14,166 nucleotides of DNA, taken from NCBI GenBank assembly GCA_030615145.1, contig JAUWZT010000067.1, positions 1 to 14,166 on the forward strand. Direction: 5' to 3'. Within the stretch, counting starts at the first letter, position 1; each line of letters begins with the position of its first letter. A model generated the notes under the pieces. That model was not told the origin of the DNA. It made no database searches and saw only the letters and a list, made by a program, of their open reading frames with translations. This DNA is from Promethearchaeota archaeon. Lineage in GTDB: Archaea; Asgardarchaeota; Lokiarchaeia; Sigyniarchaeales; SOKP01. A program made the translations under genes and the position numbers. Positions 6,531-13,680 of this stretch are shown piece by piece.

Positions 6531-8179
6531 AGAATGTTGTTATCAATAGTTATATCGTAAGAATCGTAAAAAGTGGAATAATATTTTTGGTAAAATTCTT
6601 TTTTCTTTGTTAAAATTAATTTAGAATCGTCCTTTTCGGCTTTTCCCAAAGCCCAAAATATTTTTCCTGAACCGCTCATATTGAATTTCTCTTGGTTTTT
6701 GATAATTTCTCCTGACTTTATCACGAATTCTATGTTTTCAAGCGCTTTCTTTAAAGTTTCAACATCTTTCAAAACATCGACATCGTTTAAGTTCAAATTC
6801 AAAACATTCAGGTCACCATCAGCACCTAAACCTAAATTACCTTTTATGCTTCCAATACCTAACGATTTAGCTGGGCTCGAACGAGTTAAAATTACGAAAT
6901 CGTTAAAAGTTAGTATTTTGTCATTACTGACTAGAGAATTGTCTTTTAAAAAGCCAGCATCCATATCATTCATAAAACTTTCACGAGCTTTGTTGCTCAA
7001 CAACCAAGTTGCGATTTCAGGAACATTAGTTATGTTTGCATAGTTCGGGTAGTTAACTGAGAATTGCATTTGCCACGGGGTAATATTTAACGCTAAATCA
7101 ATAGCATTTGCCCACAAAATACAATCGCTTCCCTTTTTTTTACTGAATTTTCTTAGAGTTATAAATGAATCTCCCTCTGATTCTACCGATGATCTAATTA
7201 GTTTATAAGCGTTTTCCGAACTTAATAGATTATTTACCAAATGACGGTCGGACGTAATTAACGGATTTAACTCGTCAAACCCTATAAAACCTAAATCCAT
7301 GTCAAAATCGTGGTTCTCGTTGAAAAATTTAATCAATTCTGAGTTATCTCCGTCAGAATTATAAGCTGAAGCGTGTGCAATGTGAAATATTTGAGACCGT
7401 TTAATTTCAAGGGAGTTATTTGTGTTAGGTTTTAAGCCAAGCGATTTAATCTTGTTTAGAATTGACACTAAATTCTCTTTAGAAAGAACAGATTCGTAAC
7501 CTTCGATATGGGCGTGAATAGAATGAGGTAAACCTAAATACTCTACAAATTTAGTGAGATTTTCGTAAACATCCATAGGAGTAAAGTTAAATAACCTCCC
7601 CTTTTCGGTTAAGCCTTTTCTAACCACTTTCCAATTCCAATATTCCGCTTCGAAGGGGTTATAAGCTTTAAACCCAAATCCTTTAACTTTATTTAAGAGA
7701 TCTGACAAAAAAACGGCACCATTTTCAACCTTTCCCCGCTGAAACTCGAGTTCTAAAGCCCATAGATTACTAGTGTTTAACAAGAATGCTTTGTCTAACA
7801 CGGGCAATCGTTTTAAATCAAATATCGTCTGTTTTGAGAGGGATGGGAAAACATTAGCTTCGAGAATAAATGTATATCCGTTCGAAATGTAACTTTTAGC
7901 AATATTCTCTAAAGTTAAGCCTTTCCATATATCTTGGAAATCTTTATTTTCAGAGCCCAACAATCGCGCCCAGTTAACCTGCTGGGAAGCTATGTGAGTG
8001 TGCGTATCCACTGCCGACGGAACAACCGTTTTTCCTTTAGCGTCGATTTCTTTAAGATCGTTTTTGTTAGTAAATTTTTCCACTATTTTTCCATTCTCAA
8101 TTAATATATCTTTTGTTTCTCCTTCAATATTGTTTATGGGGTCAAAAACAAAACCATTTTTTACAAGTAGTTTAGCCAT
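6518..8179 (-). CDS. fwdA: Formylmethanofuran dehydrogenase subunit A-like amidohydrolase
   Basis: A 553-residue metal-dependent amidohydrolase of the FwdA family, close to the usual length of about 570. In the Fwd/Fmd complex, subunit A condenses formate with methanofuran at a dinuclear metal centre. Visible motifs are the metal-binding HxH in AVDTHTHIA (H60, H62), the Lys expected to be carboxylated in GFKAYNPFEAEYWNW (K171), LPHSIHAHIEGYE (H219, H222, H224), FHIAHAS (H266, H269) and a C-terminal LGADGDL typical of the superfamily. Where the family has a catalytic Asp (TTD-x-PN in methanogens) this protein reads SVNYPNY, with Asn at 376 (codon at 7052-7054). The second His of the family's HVQFH motif also seems absent. 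It is the last gene of the operon. ATG at 8179 follows the fwdD stop by one base, with GAGGTA at 8189-8194 as the ribosome site. The family assignment is firm, but catalytic competence is doubtful. Confidence 0.9.
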   Translation of the reverse strand: MAKLLVKNGFVFDPINNIEGETKDILIENGKIVEKFTNKNDLKEIDAKGKTVVPSAVDTHTHIASQQVNWARLLGSENKDFQDIWKGLTLENIAKSYISNGYTFILEANVFPSLSKQTIFDLKRLPVLDKAFLLNTSNLWALELEFQRGKVENGAVFLSDLLNKVKGFGFKAYNPFEAEYWNWKVVRKGLTEKGRLFNFTPMDVYENLTKFVEYLGLPHSIHAHIEGYESVLSKENLVSILNKIKSLGLKPNTNNSLEIKRSQIFHIAHASAYNSDGDNSELIKFFNENHDFDMDLGFIGFDELNPLITSDRHLVNNLLSSENAYKLIRSSVESEGDSFITLRKFSKKKGSDCILWANAIDLALNITPWQMQFSVNYPNYANITNVPEIATWLLSNKARESFMNDMDAGFLKDNSLVSNDKILTFNDFVILTRSSPAKSLGIGSIKGNLGLGADGDLNVLNLNLNDVDVLKDVETLKKALENIEFVIKSGEIIKNQEKFNMSGSGKIFWALGKAEKDDSKLILTKKKEFYQKYYSTFYDSYDITIDNNILRKI

Positions 8180-8180
8180 C

Positions 8181-8558
8181 TTATTCGCTACCTCTGATTT
8201 TTTGGATAATTTCTTTAAATTTCAGTATAGGCTCGCGCGTCGCTTCCACGCTTACTACTATGTTTTTATAAACAAGATTATCGTTTAATATTTCTGTTAA
8301 TTGGTTTGACCATATTGACACGGGCATCGTTATGGTTCCTTCAGGTACGTTATCGTCTTTTTCAATTTTTACTACAACATTTCTTTGATTATTCGATATT
8401 TTTAAATGTAAGCTTGAAACTAAATTGAGTTTGTCAAAATCTTTTGGATTAATAAAGGATATCGCTAAGTTTTCTTCTAAGGATTGTTCGTTTCCGAAAC
8501 TATGTTCTTTTACTTGATCGTTGTCAATTTTTCTTATAGTATTTAATAGAAAATCCAT
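8181..8558 (-). CDS. fwdD: Formylmethanofuran dehydrogenase subunit D-like (molybdopterin dinucleotide-binding)
   Basis: A protein of 125 residues from the chosen start, matching the small FwdD subunit, which completes the pterin cofactor site of FwdB. The family pattern is visible: an N-terminal MDFLLNTIRKIDND (compare L-N-T-G-R-T in methanogens), AISFINPKDFDKLNL in the middle, and PEGTITMPVSIWSNQLTE, equivalent to the P-E-G...P-W-A-N segment that lines the cofactor. An ATG also exists at 8576, but it lies within the end of fwdB and upstream of the ribosome site. The GGAGGTG at 8568-8574 is ideally placed, nine bases before the ATG at 8558, which also matches the family N-terminus, so I choose 8558. 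That start follows the fwdB stop by one base, indicating translational coupling. The Gly-Arg of the usual LNTGR motif is Ile-Arg here, a mild divergence. Confidence 0.85.
   Translation of the reverse strand: MDFLLNTIRKIDNDQVKEHSFGNEQSLEENLAISFINPKDFDKLNLVSSLHLKISNNQRNVVVKIEKDDNVPEGTITMPVSIWSNQLTEILNDNLVYKNIVVSVEATREPILKFKEIIQKIRGSE
8189..8194 (-). promoter_or_regulatory. Ribosome binding site of fwdA
   Basis: GAGGTA on the minus strand, nine bases before the fwdA ATG and inside the last codons of fwdD. The junction closely copies that of fwdB-fwdD (same spacing, nearly the same bases), which supports both start choices. Confidence 0.7.
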
Positions 8559-8559
8559 A

Positions 8560-9864
8560 TTATTCGGCACCTCCATTTAATTTTGTAATCAATTGGTTAA
8601 GTAGTTCTTCGTCCGAAGGAATGTTATTAGGTGGATTTAAAATTTTTTTTAATTCAACTGGTACTTGATCTATACGATAAACTAATCCACTACTTTCAAT
8701 TCCCGTTATTGCTGTCGGTAATACTACATCTGCTATGCGTGAAGTTGCTGAATTATGGTTATCTATGAGTATAAGTGGTTTTTTTGCTAATTTGGAGCTT
8801 AAAGAATGTGGTAAATGTGAGATAGGATCGGTTCCGACGATAATAGAACAATCGAAGTTTTCCTTATTAATTTTTGAAATGATTGTGTCTTCTGACTTAA
8901 CCAATTTTTTACTTTCAAATTGTAATTTACCGCTTACTCCGTGTGAGGAAAGCGCTACATGATTGAATCCTGCCATATTAAAATGCCCTCCCAGTAAAAG
9001 CAGCGATATTCGACCTTTCATCTGCCTTGTGTTTATCAATTGTAGCAAATCTAATAATTCTTCTATAAGATCATAATCAGCGTGAGGTTGTATTACTCCC
9101 TGTCCAAGTATAATTACGCCGTTTTCTGCGCCAGTTAGGTGGAGCAACAAACGCTTAAGATCGTTTTTATCTACTCCGGCAACACCTCCAGACGGGATGC
9201 TATCGGCACTACAACATTCTTCTTTTAACATCTGAATTAATTCAATATCTTTATCTGGTTCAATAATTAGTGCTAGATCTCGCACGCCCATTACCCTAAA
9301 AGAGGCGGTTTTTACAGGATCTATAATTACTAGCGTCTTTATTTCTCTGCCAGTCATGCGAAATTTACCTCTGGAAAAAAGAACTTTATTTAAAAGGCGA
9401 GGAATCGTTTCCGCTGGATTTGCTCCCCATAAAATAATCAAATCTACTTTGTTAATAATTTCCGTTATCGTTGTTAAATTTATTCCTTGCGATTTTGCTT
9501 TATTTAAAATCTTTCCTTGGCAAATTGAAGCGTTTGAATCGATAAATCCGTTTATTTCTCTTGCTAAATCCATTCCAGCCCTTTGAGCCTCACAGGTTAC
9601 GTTTGAAAACCCATAAAGCAACGGAGCGGAAGAATTTTTGATGATTTCTACAGTTTTTATTAGCGCATCTTCCCATGACGCATTAATCAATTCGTTGTTT
9701 TTTCGAATCATCGGAGTTGTAATTCTATTCTGAGCGCTAACTTGATCAAATCTTTCCTTTCCCTTCAAACAAGCTCCAATAACCTCATCAATAAATAGAC
9801 CATCGCTCTTAACTATTATGTCGTCACACAATAACGAGCAACCAGAACAAGGGTATCTTTTCAT
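8560..9864 (-). CDS. fwdB: Formylmethanofuran dehydrogenase subunit B-like (Mo/W-pterin, 4Fe-4S)
   Basis: A 434-residue FwdB/FmdB-type subunit of the molybdopterin oxidoreductase superfamily. In the canonical enzyme it reduces CO2 to formate at a tungsten or molybdenum bis-pterin centre. The N-terminal 4Fe-4S motif is present (C6, C9, C13, C32). The segment SNASICQGK corresponds to the active-site stretch A-S-V-C-H-G-P, placing the metal-ligating Cys at C115 (TGC at 9520-9522, so Cys rather than selenocysteine). The next residue is Gln (CAA) where the family has His. Other family segments are IILWGANPAETIPR, TLVIIDPVKTAS, LGGHFNMAGFNHV and ADVVLPTAITGIESSGLVYRID. ATG at 9864 is preceded by GAGGAT six bases upstream. 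It follows the iron-sulfur gene by 37 bases and runs into fwdD with a one-base gap. Its last codons contain the fwdD ribosome site. Confidence 0.9.
   Translation of the reverse strand: MKRYPCSGCSLLCDDIIVKSDGLFIDEVIGACLKGKERFDQVSAQNRITTPMIRKNNELINASWEDALIKTVEIIKNSSAPLLYGFSNVTCEAQRAGMDLAREINGFIDSNASICQGKILNKAKSQGINLTTITEIINKVDLIILWGANPAETIPRLLNKVLFSRGKFRMTGREIKTLVIIDPVKTASFRVMGVRDLALIIEPDKDIELIQMLKEECCSADSIPSGGVAGVDKNDLKRLLLHLTGAENGVIILGQGVIQPHADYDLIEELLDLLQLINTRQMKGRISLLLLGGHFNMAGFNHVALSSHGVSGKLQFESKKLVKSEDTIISKINKENFDCSIIVGTDPISHLPHSLSSKLAKKPLILIDNHNSATSRIADVVLPTAITGIESSGLVYRIDQVPVELKKILNPPNNIPSDEELLNQLITKLNGGAE
8568..8574 (-). promoter_or_regulatory. Ribosome binding site that fixes the fwdD start
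   Basis: GGAGGTG on the minus strand, nine bases before ATG 8558 and encoded within the last codons of fwdB (Asn-Gly-Gly-Ala-Glu-stop). It overlaps the codons of the alternative ATG at 8576, which therefore cannot use it. Confidence 0.8.
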
Positions 9865-9901
9865 AATTAAATCCTCAATAATTTTTTATAAATTTAAATC
9901 G

Positions 9902-10369
9902 TTATACATATTCAATTTTAATCGCTTCGCGAGGACAGTAAGTTTCACACACGCGACATTCTCTTTCTCGGCCCTCCGAGTCCAACCTTCGACAATGTTC
10001 AAGGTTTAATAATTCACACTTTCCTCCTATCACTTGAAAGAGCTGATGTTTCTCAGGGGGATATTCTGGAGCTTTACCGCTTAAACTAGGGGGACAGTAT
10101 CTCGCGTTTACAGGACATACGGTCACACAAATTCCACACCCATCGCAAAGGTCTTCGTCTACATTTATTCTAAGTTCTTTTTGTTGACCTTCTTCGGAAC
10201 CAAGAATTTCCTTTAATTTATCGTATTGCTTTTTATATTTTGGCTTTAAAATGGGAGGACAATCGTCCACCTTAACTTTACCCTGCAATAAATCTAAACT
10301 GAAAGCCATGCAAGTGGGCTTCCCGCATTCTTTACAATTAGTTTTAGGCAAAAACTTGTACAATTCCAT
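9902..10369 (-). CDS. Polyferredoxin-like Fe-S protein, first gene of the fwd operon
   Basis: A 155-residue protein built around iron-sulfur clusters. The N-terminus (LPKTNCKECGKPTCMAF, with C12, C15, C20 and C37) is the small 4Fe-4S domain found in corrinoid iron-sulfur proteins and other C1 enzymes. The C-terminal half is ferredoxin-like: C75, C78, C81 and C85 (LCDGCGICVTVCP), then C138, C141 and C145 (ECRVCETYCP), with C92, C118 and C126 as further possible ligands. It replaces the FwdF/FwdG ferredoxin subunits seen in methanogens and would pass electrons to FwdB. It is the first gene of the operon. ATG at 10369 has no close ribosome site. A good GGTGA lies 24 bases upstream (10394-10398 on the plus strand as TCACC), so a short leader or a non-AUG start is possible. 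The family N-terminus supports the ATG. Confidence 0.8.
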   Translation of the reverse strand: MELYKFLPKTNCKECGKPTCMAFSLDLLQGKVKVDDCPPILKPKYKKQYDKLKEILGSEEGQQKELRINVDEDLCDGCGICVTVCPVNARYCPPSLSGKAPEYPPEKHQLFQVIGGKCELLNLEHCRRLDSEGRERECRVCETYCPREAIKIEYV

Positions 10370-10665
10370 GAAATTTTGAACTGGTATGTTAATTCACCTT
10401 AGAATTATTAATAATTTCGAGTCTCACGATTAATTAATATTTAAACTTATTAATTTCTTTAGATTATTGAATATAAAATAGTGCCCTCTCTTACATAATT
10501 TAAAGTGTTAAAATCTTAAAATTTTACCTGTAAAAAAGAGGGATTCCTCTTAATTTTCCCGCTTTTTCTAGTGATTATTTTAAATAAATTTAAATAGATC
10601 GAAAAAGTAATTATTTAACATCAAATGATCAATTTTGATAAAAGAAATCTAAAAAGTGTAAAATA
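10370..10665. promoter_or_regulatory. Divergent promoter region between the fwd operon and the solute-binding gene
   Basis: About 300 bases with no gene. For fwd, a TATA-like sequence (AATATTTAAAC at 10437-10447, read on the minus strand) lies about 70 bases upstream of the first ATG. For the solute-binding gene, TTTAAATA at 10589-10596 would place transcription start near 10620 and the ATG at 10666. That gene has no visible ribosome site. The region also holds a 77-base element repeated before the mttB-like gene (10419-10495) and a 6-bp stem with 4-base loop (AAGAGG-GATT-CCTCTT, 10536-10551), a possible operator. Confidence 0.45.
10419..10495 (+). repeat. Intergenic direct repeat, copy A
   Basis: This matches 13466-13542 over about 77 bases with small gaps. 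Both copies begin GAGTCTCA and end CTCTTACA. The core at 10452-10477 is identical to 13501-13526 at 25 of 26 positions. The core ends in an ATATAAA-type TATA-like sequence, so it may be a promoter element. Confidence 0.8.
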
Positions 10666-13404
10666 ATGAAAAACAAGAAAAATTGTATAGTGTTAATCAT
10701 TTTTTCGCTATTACTAACCATTTCGTTGATAAATATTGATAGAAATATAGATTCACGGCCAGCTAACGATAAAATCCATCTTTCGAGCAAACCGATGCAA
10801 GAAGTACTTTTTAAGGTTGGTGTGCGCTCCGGTCCTAATGAAATCGATCCACACGACGCGTGGGATTCTTACTCCTTCGATGTCATAGACCAAGTTTGTG
10901 AAGGATTGTTTGCTAACAACCTGAGCGATCCCGAGATGGCAATTATTCCTAACCTTGCGCTCTCCGGAACCTGGAATCCTGCGGGAACGGAATACACTTG
11001 TATCCTTAGGCAAGGAGTTACGTTCCACGATGGAGCTCCCTTTAACGCGAATGGAGTTATTTTTACGTGGAATCGACTGAATTGGGCGTTAAATGTAACT
11101 GGAACGAATACTGATCATATCTCTATACTCCACCAATTTTACACGTTTCCAGACGGAAGACCTATAGTGTCGAGCATAACTGCAAATAACGATTATAACG
11201 TCACATTTGTCCTGAACGACCCTTACGTACCATTCGAAGCTTTATTATGCTTCAGTGGCTCTTACATGTTATCTCCCTCTTCAACCCCTGCAACGGCCTA
11301 CATCGATACCACAACTGGAGATCTGGTTGGAACTGGTCCTTTCGTCTATGATAATTATACATCAGATGTAGAAGTTAATTTCCACGCTTTTGATAACTAC
11401 TGGAAAGGAAAAGCGAATATAAGCGAGATGCGATTCCAAATAAATATGGCTTCAGTCGCAATACATAATGCGTTGTTAACGGGTGATGTTCACTTTATAA
11501 GTGCTACTGATTCTACGTTTTATTCAACATTTAAGTCTTCTCCTGATATTACATTTTTAAATACCAGTACCACAAGGAACGTAATCTATTATTTGGTGAT
11601 GAATAACCATCGTATTAATCACACTGTAAGGGAAGCAATTTCATATGCTATCGATTACGATTACATTATAAATGAATTACAGGAAAATGTTGAAAGGTCA
11701 AAGTCGCCAATTCCCAACGGAAGTTTATACGCTAACGATACTTTTGATGTTCCCACATTAAATGTAACGCGCGCGAGATTAGTGATGCAATCTATGGGTT
11801 TTGGTGTTGGATTAAATGTAACTGTAGATGGTCCTGACGAAGCGGTTTGGCAAGCGTCCACATTTCTTACTTATAATTATAGCTATAACATAGGAGATGC
11901 CTTTAGAGAAGACTTAGGCGTTTTACTTGCGGATAATCTTGGAAAAATCGGTATTTATGTTATCGACCAACCAATGTCTTGGGCTGATTTCATCTATAGA
12001 GCCCACGGTTATATGGAACCTGGTGGATATGATTCGTTGATGATTTACTGGATTGGCTGGGGAATGGACTATAACGACCCAAGCAACATAATTAATGTAT
12101 TATTTGCCAATACATCAACTGGAATTAATAATAATGGTGCTCAATATGATGGATACCAAGCAGCGATTGAAGCGGGAAGGAATCCTTTAGATGTGAACGA
12201 TAACGTACAACTTTTAATGGAAGCAGCACTTTCAGAAGTTGATCCCGTCGCAAGAGAAGCTCTTTATGACAGGATTCAGGAACTTCTAATCGAAGAAGAT
12301 CGTCCATGGGCGTGGGGTTATGCTCCATATGTTTATCACGCGTATGACAAGCATTTAACCGGTTTTCAACAAAACGCTATGAACAAATTATACTTCTACC
12401 CATGTGTATTGAAATTGCCAATTTTACCGGGACTATTTAGCATATTTTCCGATGCTGACGATCCAGATACTGACGGGAATTTTGATATTACTTGGTCGCC
12501 GTCAGCCTACGCGGATAACTATTCTCTGTATGTCTATTCTAGTTTAATTACCGAAATTAACGATAGTTTAACTTTACTCCTTAACGAAGTAACCGATCTC
12601 TCTTACGGGGCAAGCGGATATTCAGACGGAACTTATTACTTTCTAGTAGTGGCGAAGAATGAAAATGGCAATACAAACTCGAGCAATTATATGGTAAAGG
12701 TTGAAATACCGGTACCGGGACTTTTTATCATGCTTTCCGATGCTGACGATCCTGATACTGACGGGAATTTTAATATTATATGGTCATCTTCAGCAAACGC
12801 GGATAATTACTCTCTATACGTCCATTCTAGTTTAATTACCGAAATTAATGATAGTTTAACTTTACTCCTAGACGAAGTAACCGATCTTTCTTACGAAGTA
12901 TTTGACTACTCGGATGGAACCTTTTATTTTGCTGTAGTAGCGAAAAACACATATGGTACGACATTGTCTAACAATATAGAAGTTGTTGTCGAAATAGAGG
13001 AACCAGAACCAGGACCCTTTACATTAACTTCGGACGCTGGAAGTCCTGACCCGGACGGAAACTTCACTCTTACTTGGACTCCTTCAAACTTTGCGGATAA
13101 TTATTCTCTGTACGTCTATTCTAGTTTAATTACCGAAATTAATGGTAGTTTAACTTTACTCCTTGACGAAGTTACCGATTTATCTTACGAGGCATTTGAT
13201 TATTCAGATGGAACATATTTTTTTGTTGTAGTAGCGAAAAACACAGCTGGTACGACATTATCTAACAATATAGAAGTTGTTGTCGAAATAGAGAAACCAG
13301 AACCAGCTCCGTGGATTCCCGGGTTTGAATTGTGGACAATGTTCTTCACAATTAGCTCAGTTGGTTTAATTTTACTACTAAGAAAGAAGAAGAAAATTAC
13401 CTAA
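10666..13404 (+). CDS. Secreted family-5 ABC solute-binding protein with three C-terminal repeats and membrane anchor
   Basis: A 912-residue cell-surface protein. Residues 1-25 form a signal peptide (basic start, then VLIIFSLLLTISLI) with no lipobox after it. Residues about 48-585 are an SBP family-5 (peptide/nickel/oligosaccharide type) domain, recognised from IDPHDAWDSYSFDVIDQVCEGLF-type sequence, LRQGVTFHDGAPFNANGVIFTW and VREAISYAIDYDYII. Residues 589-880 are three repeats of 96-98 residues that look like fibronectin type III or similar beta domains. The end, PWIPGFELWTMFF then a hydrophobic helix and RKKKK, resembles archaeal PGF-CTERM-type sorting signals, by which the protein would be processed and lipid-anchored outside the cell. 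In Asgard and euryarchaeal relatives such proteins feed an ABC importer; no permease or ATPase gene is present here. The start at 10666 gives the expected signal peptide. A strong poly-T end follows. Confidence 0.85.
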   Translation: MKNKKNCIVLIIFSLLLTISLINIDRNIDSRPANDKIHLSSKPMQEVLFKVGVRSGPNEIDPHDAWDSYSFDVIDQVCEGLFANNLSDPEMAIIPNLALSGTWNPAGTEYTCILRQGVTFHDGAPFNANGVIFTWNRLNWALNVTGTNTDHISILHQFYTFPDGRPIVSSITANNDYNVTFVLNDPYVPFEALLCFSGSYMLSPSSTPATAYIDTTTGDLVGTGPFVYDNYTSDVEVNFHAFDNYWKGKANISEMRFQINMASVAIHNALLTGDVHFISATDSTFYSTFKSSPDITFLNTSTTRNVIYYLVMNNHRINHTVREAISYAIDYDYIINELQENVERSKSPIPNGSLYANDTFDVPTLNVTRARLVMQSMGFGVGLNVTVDGPDEAVWQASTFLTYNYSYNIGDAFREDLGVLLADNLGKIGIYVIDQPMSWADFIYRAHGYMEPGGYDSLMIYWIGWGMDYNDPSNIINVLFANTSTGINNNGAQYDGYQAAIEAGRNPLDVNDNVQLLMEAALSEVDPVAREALYDRIQELLIEEDRPWAWGYAPYVYHAYDKHLTGFQQNAMNKLYFYPCVLKLPILPGLFSIFSDADDPDTDGNFDITWSPSAYADNYSLYVYSSLITEINDSLTLLLNEVTDLSYGASGYSDGTYYFLVVAKNENGNTNSSNYMVKVEIPVPGLFIMLSDADDPDTDGNFNIIWSSSANADNYSLYVHSSLITEINDSLTLLLDEVTDLSYEVFDYSDGTFYFAVVAKNTYGTTLSNNIEVVVEIEEPEPGPFTLTSDAGSPDPDGNFTLTWTPSNFADNYSLYVYSSLITEINGSLTLLLDEVTDLSYEAFDYSDGTYFFVVVAKNTAGTTLSNNIEVVVEIEKPEPAPWIPGFELWTMFFTISSVGLILLLRKKKKIT
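12430..13305 (+). repeat. Three in-frame FN3-like repeats within the solute-binding gene
   Basis: Units run 12430-12717 (96 codons), 12718-13011 (98) and 13012-13305 (98). Each starts with G-x-F...SDA-x-x-PD-x-DGNF, continues through ADNYSLYV and SSLITEIN, and ends in a VAKN strand. The middle of the unit, around the SSLITEIN codons, is almost identical at DNA level in all three, while other parts differ, which points to recent copying or gene conversion. They probably act as a stalk holding the binding domain away from the membrane. Confidence 0.85.
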
Positions 13405-13410
13405 TAACTC

Positions 13411-13442
13411 TCTTTTTTTAATTTTTTTATTTTTTTTTTTTA
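13411..13442 (+). terminator. Poly-T terminator after the solute-binding gene
   Basis: Three T tracts (13413-13419, 13422-13428 and a run of over ten T from 13431) begin eight bases after the stop codon. This is the classic archaeal intrinsic termination signal and the clearest in the window. Confidence 0.8.
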
Positions 13443-13465
13443 TATTATTCCTTAAAATTCTTTTA

Positions 13466-13542
13466 GAGTCTCATGTGTGATTAATATTTAGAACCTTTTT
13501 AATTTCTTTAGATTATTGGATATAAATTATTTCACTCTTACA
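13466..13542 (+). repeat. Intergenic direct repeat, copy B
   Basis: Second copy of the element at 10419-10495, here between the poly-T terminator of the solute-binding gene and the mttB-like gene. The orientation relative to the downstream gene is the same as in copy A. The solute-binding gene is thus bracketed by two direct copies. Confidence 0.8.
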
Positions 13543-13680
13543 GCTTCTATCAACTCAAAGAAATAGATTTACAATACTTCCTATGGTTACTTAAAAATAT
13601 TTAAAGTTGAAAACGAATAGTGTTTATATTAACTGAAATTTGTTTTAACCATCCAACAAAATATTGATATTGAGTGTATA
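13543..13680 (+). promoter_or_regulatory. Leader and probable promoter of the mttB-like gene
   Basis: A TATA-like TTAAAAATATTTAAAG at 13591-13606 lies about 80 bases upstream of ATG 13681. The ribosome site is weak (TTGAGTG, four bases before the ATG). No other structure was seen. Confidence 0.4.

Noticed and set aside
6681..7043. Plus-strand open frame of 120 codons inside fwdA
   Set aside because: It lies fully antisense to a well-recognised FwdA family protein, has a low-complexity F/S/K-rich product, and shows no ribosome site.
7998..8288. Plus-strand open frame across the fwdA-fwdD border
   Set aside because: It overlaps both conserved fwd genes on the opposite strand; its Phe- and Ser-rich product is typical of an antisense reading.
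9520..9522. Selenocysteine in FwdB, as in some methanogens
   Set aside because: The codon at the ligand position is TGC (Cys), not TGA.
10753..11028. Minus-strand open frame within the solute-binding gene
   Set aside because: It is antisense to the conserved SBP family-5 domain, and its product shows no recognisable domain.
12430..13305. Regularly spaced repeats as a CRISPR array
   Set aside because: The units are 288-294 bases, in frame, and encode a repeated protein domain; there are no short repeats with unique spacers.
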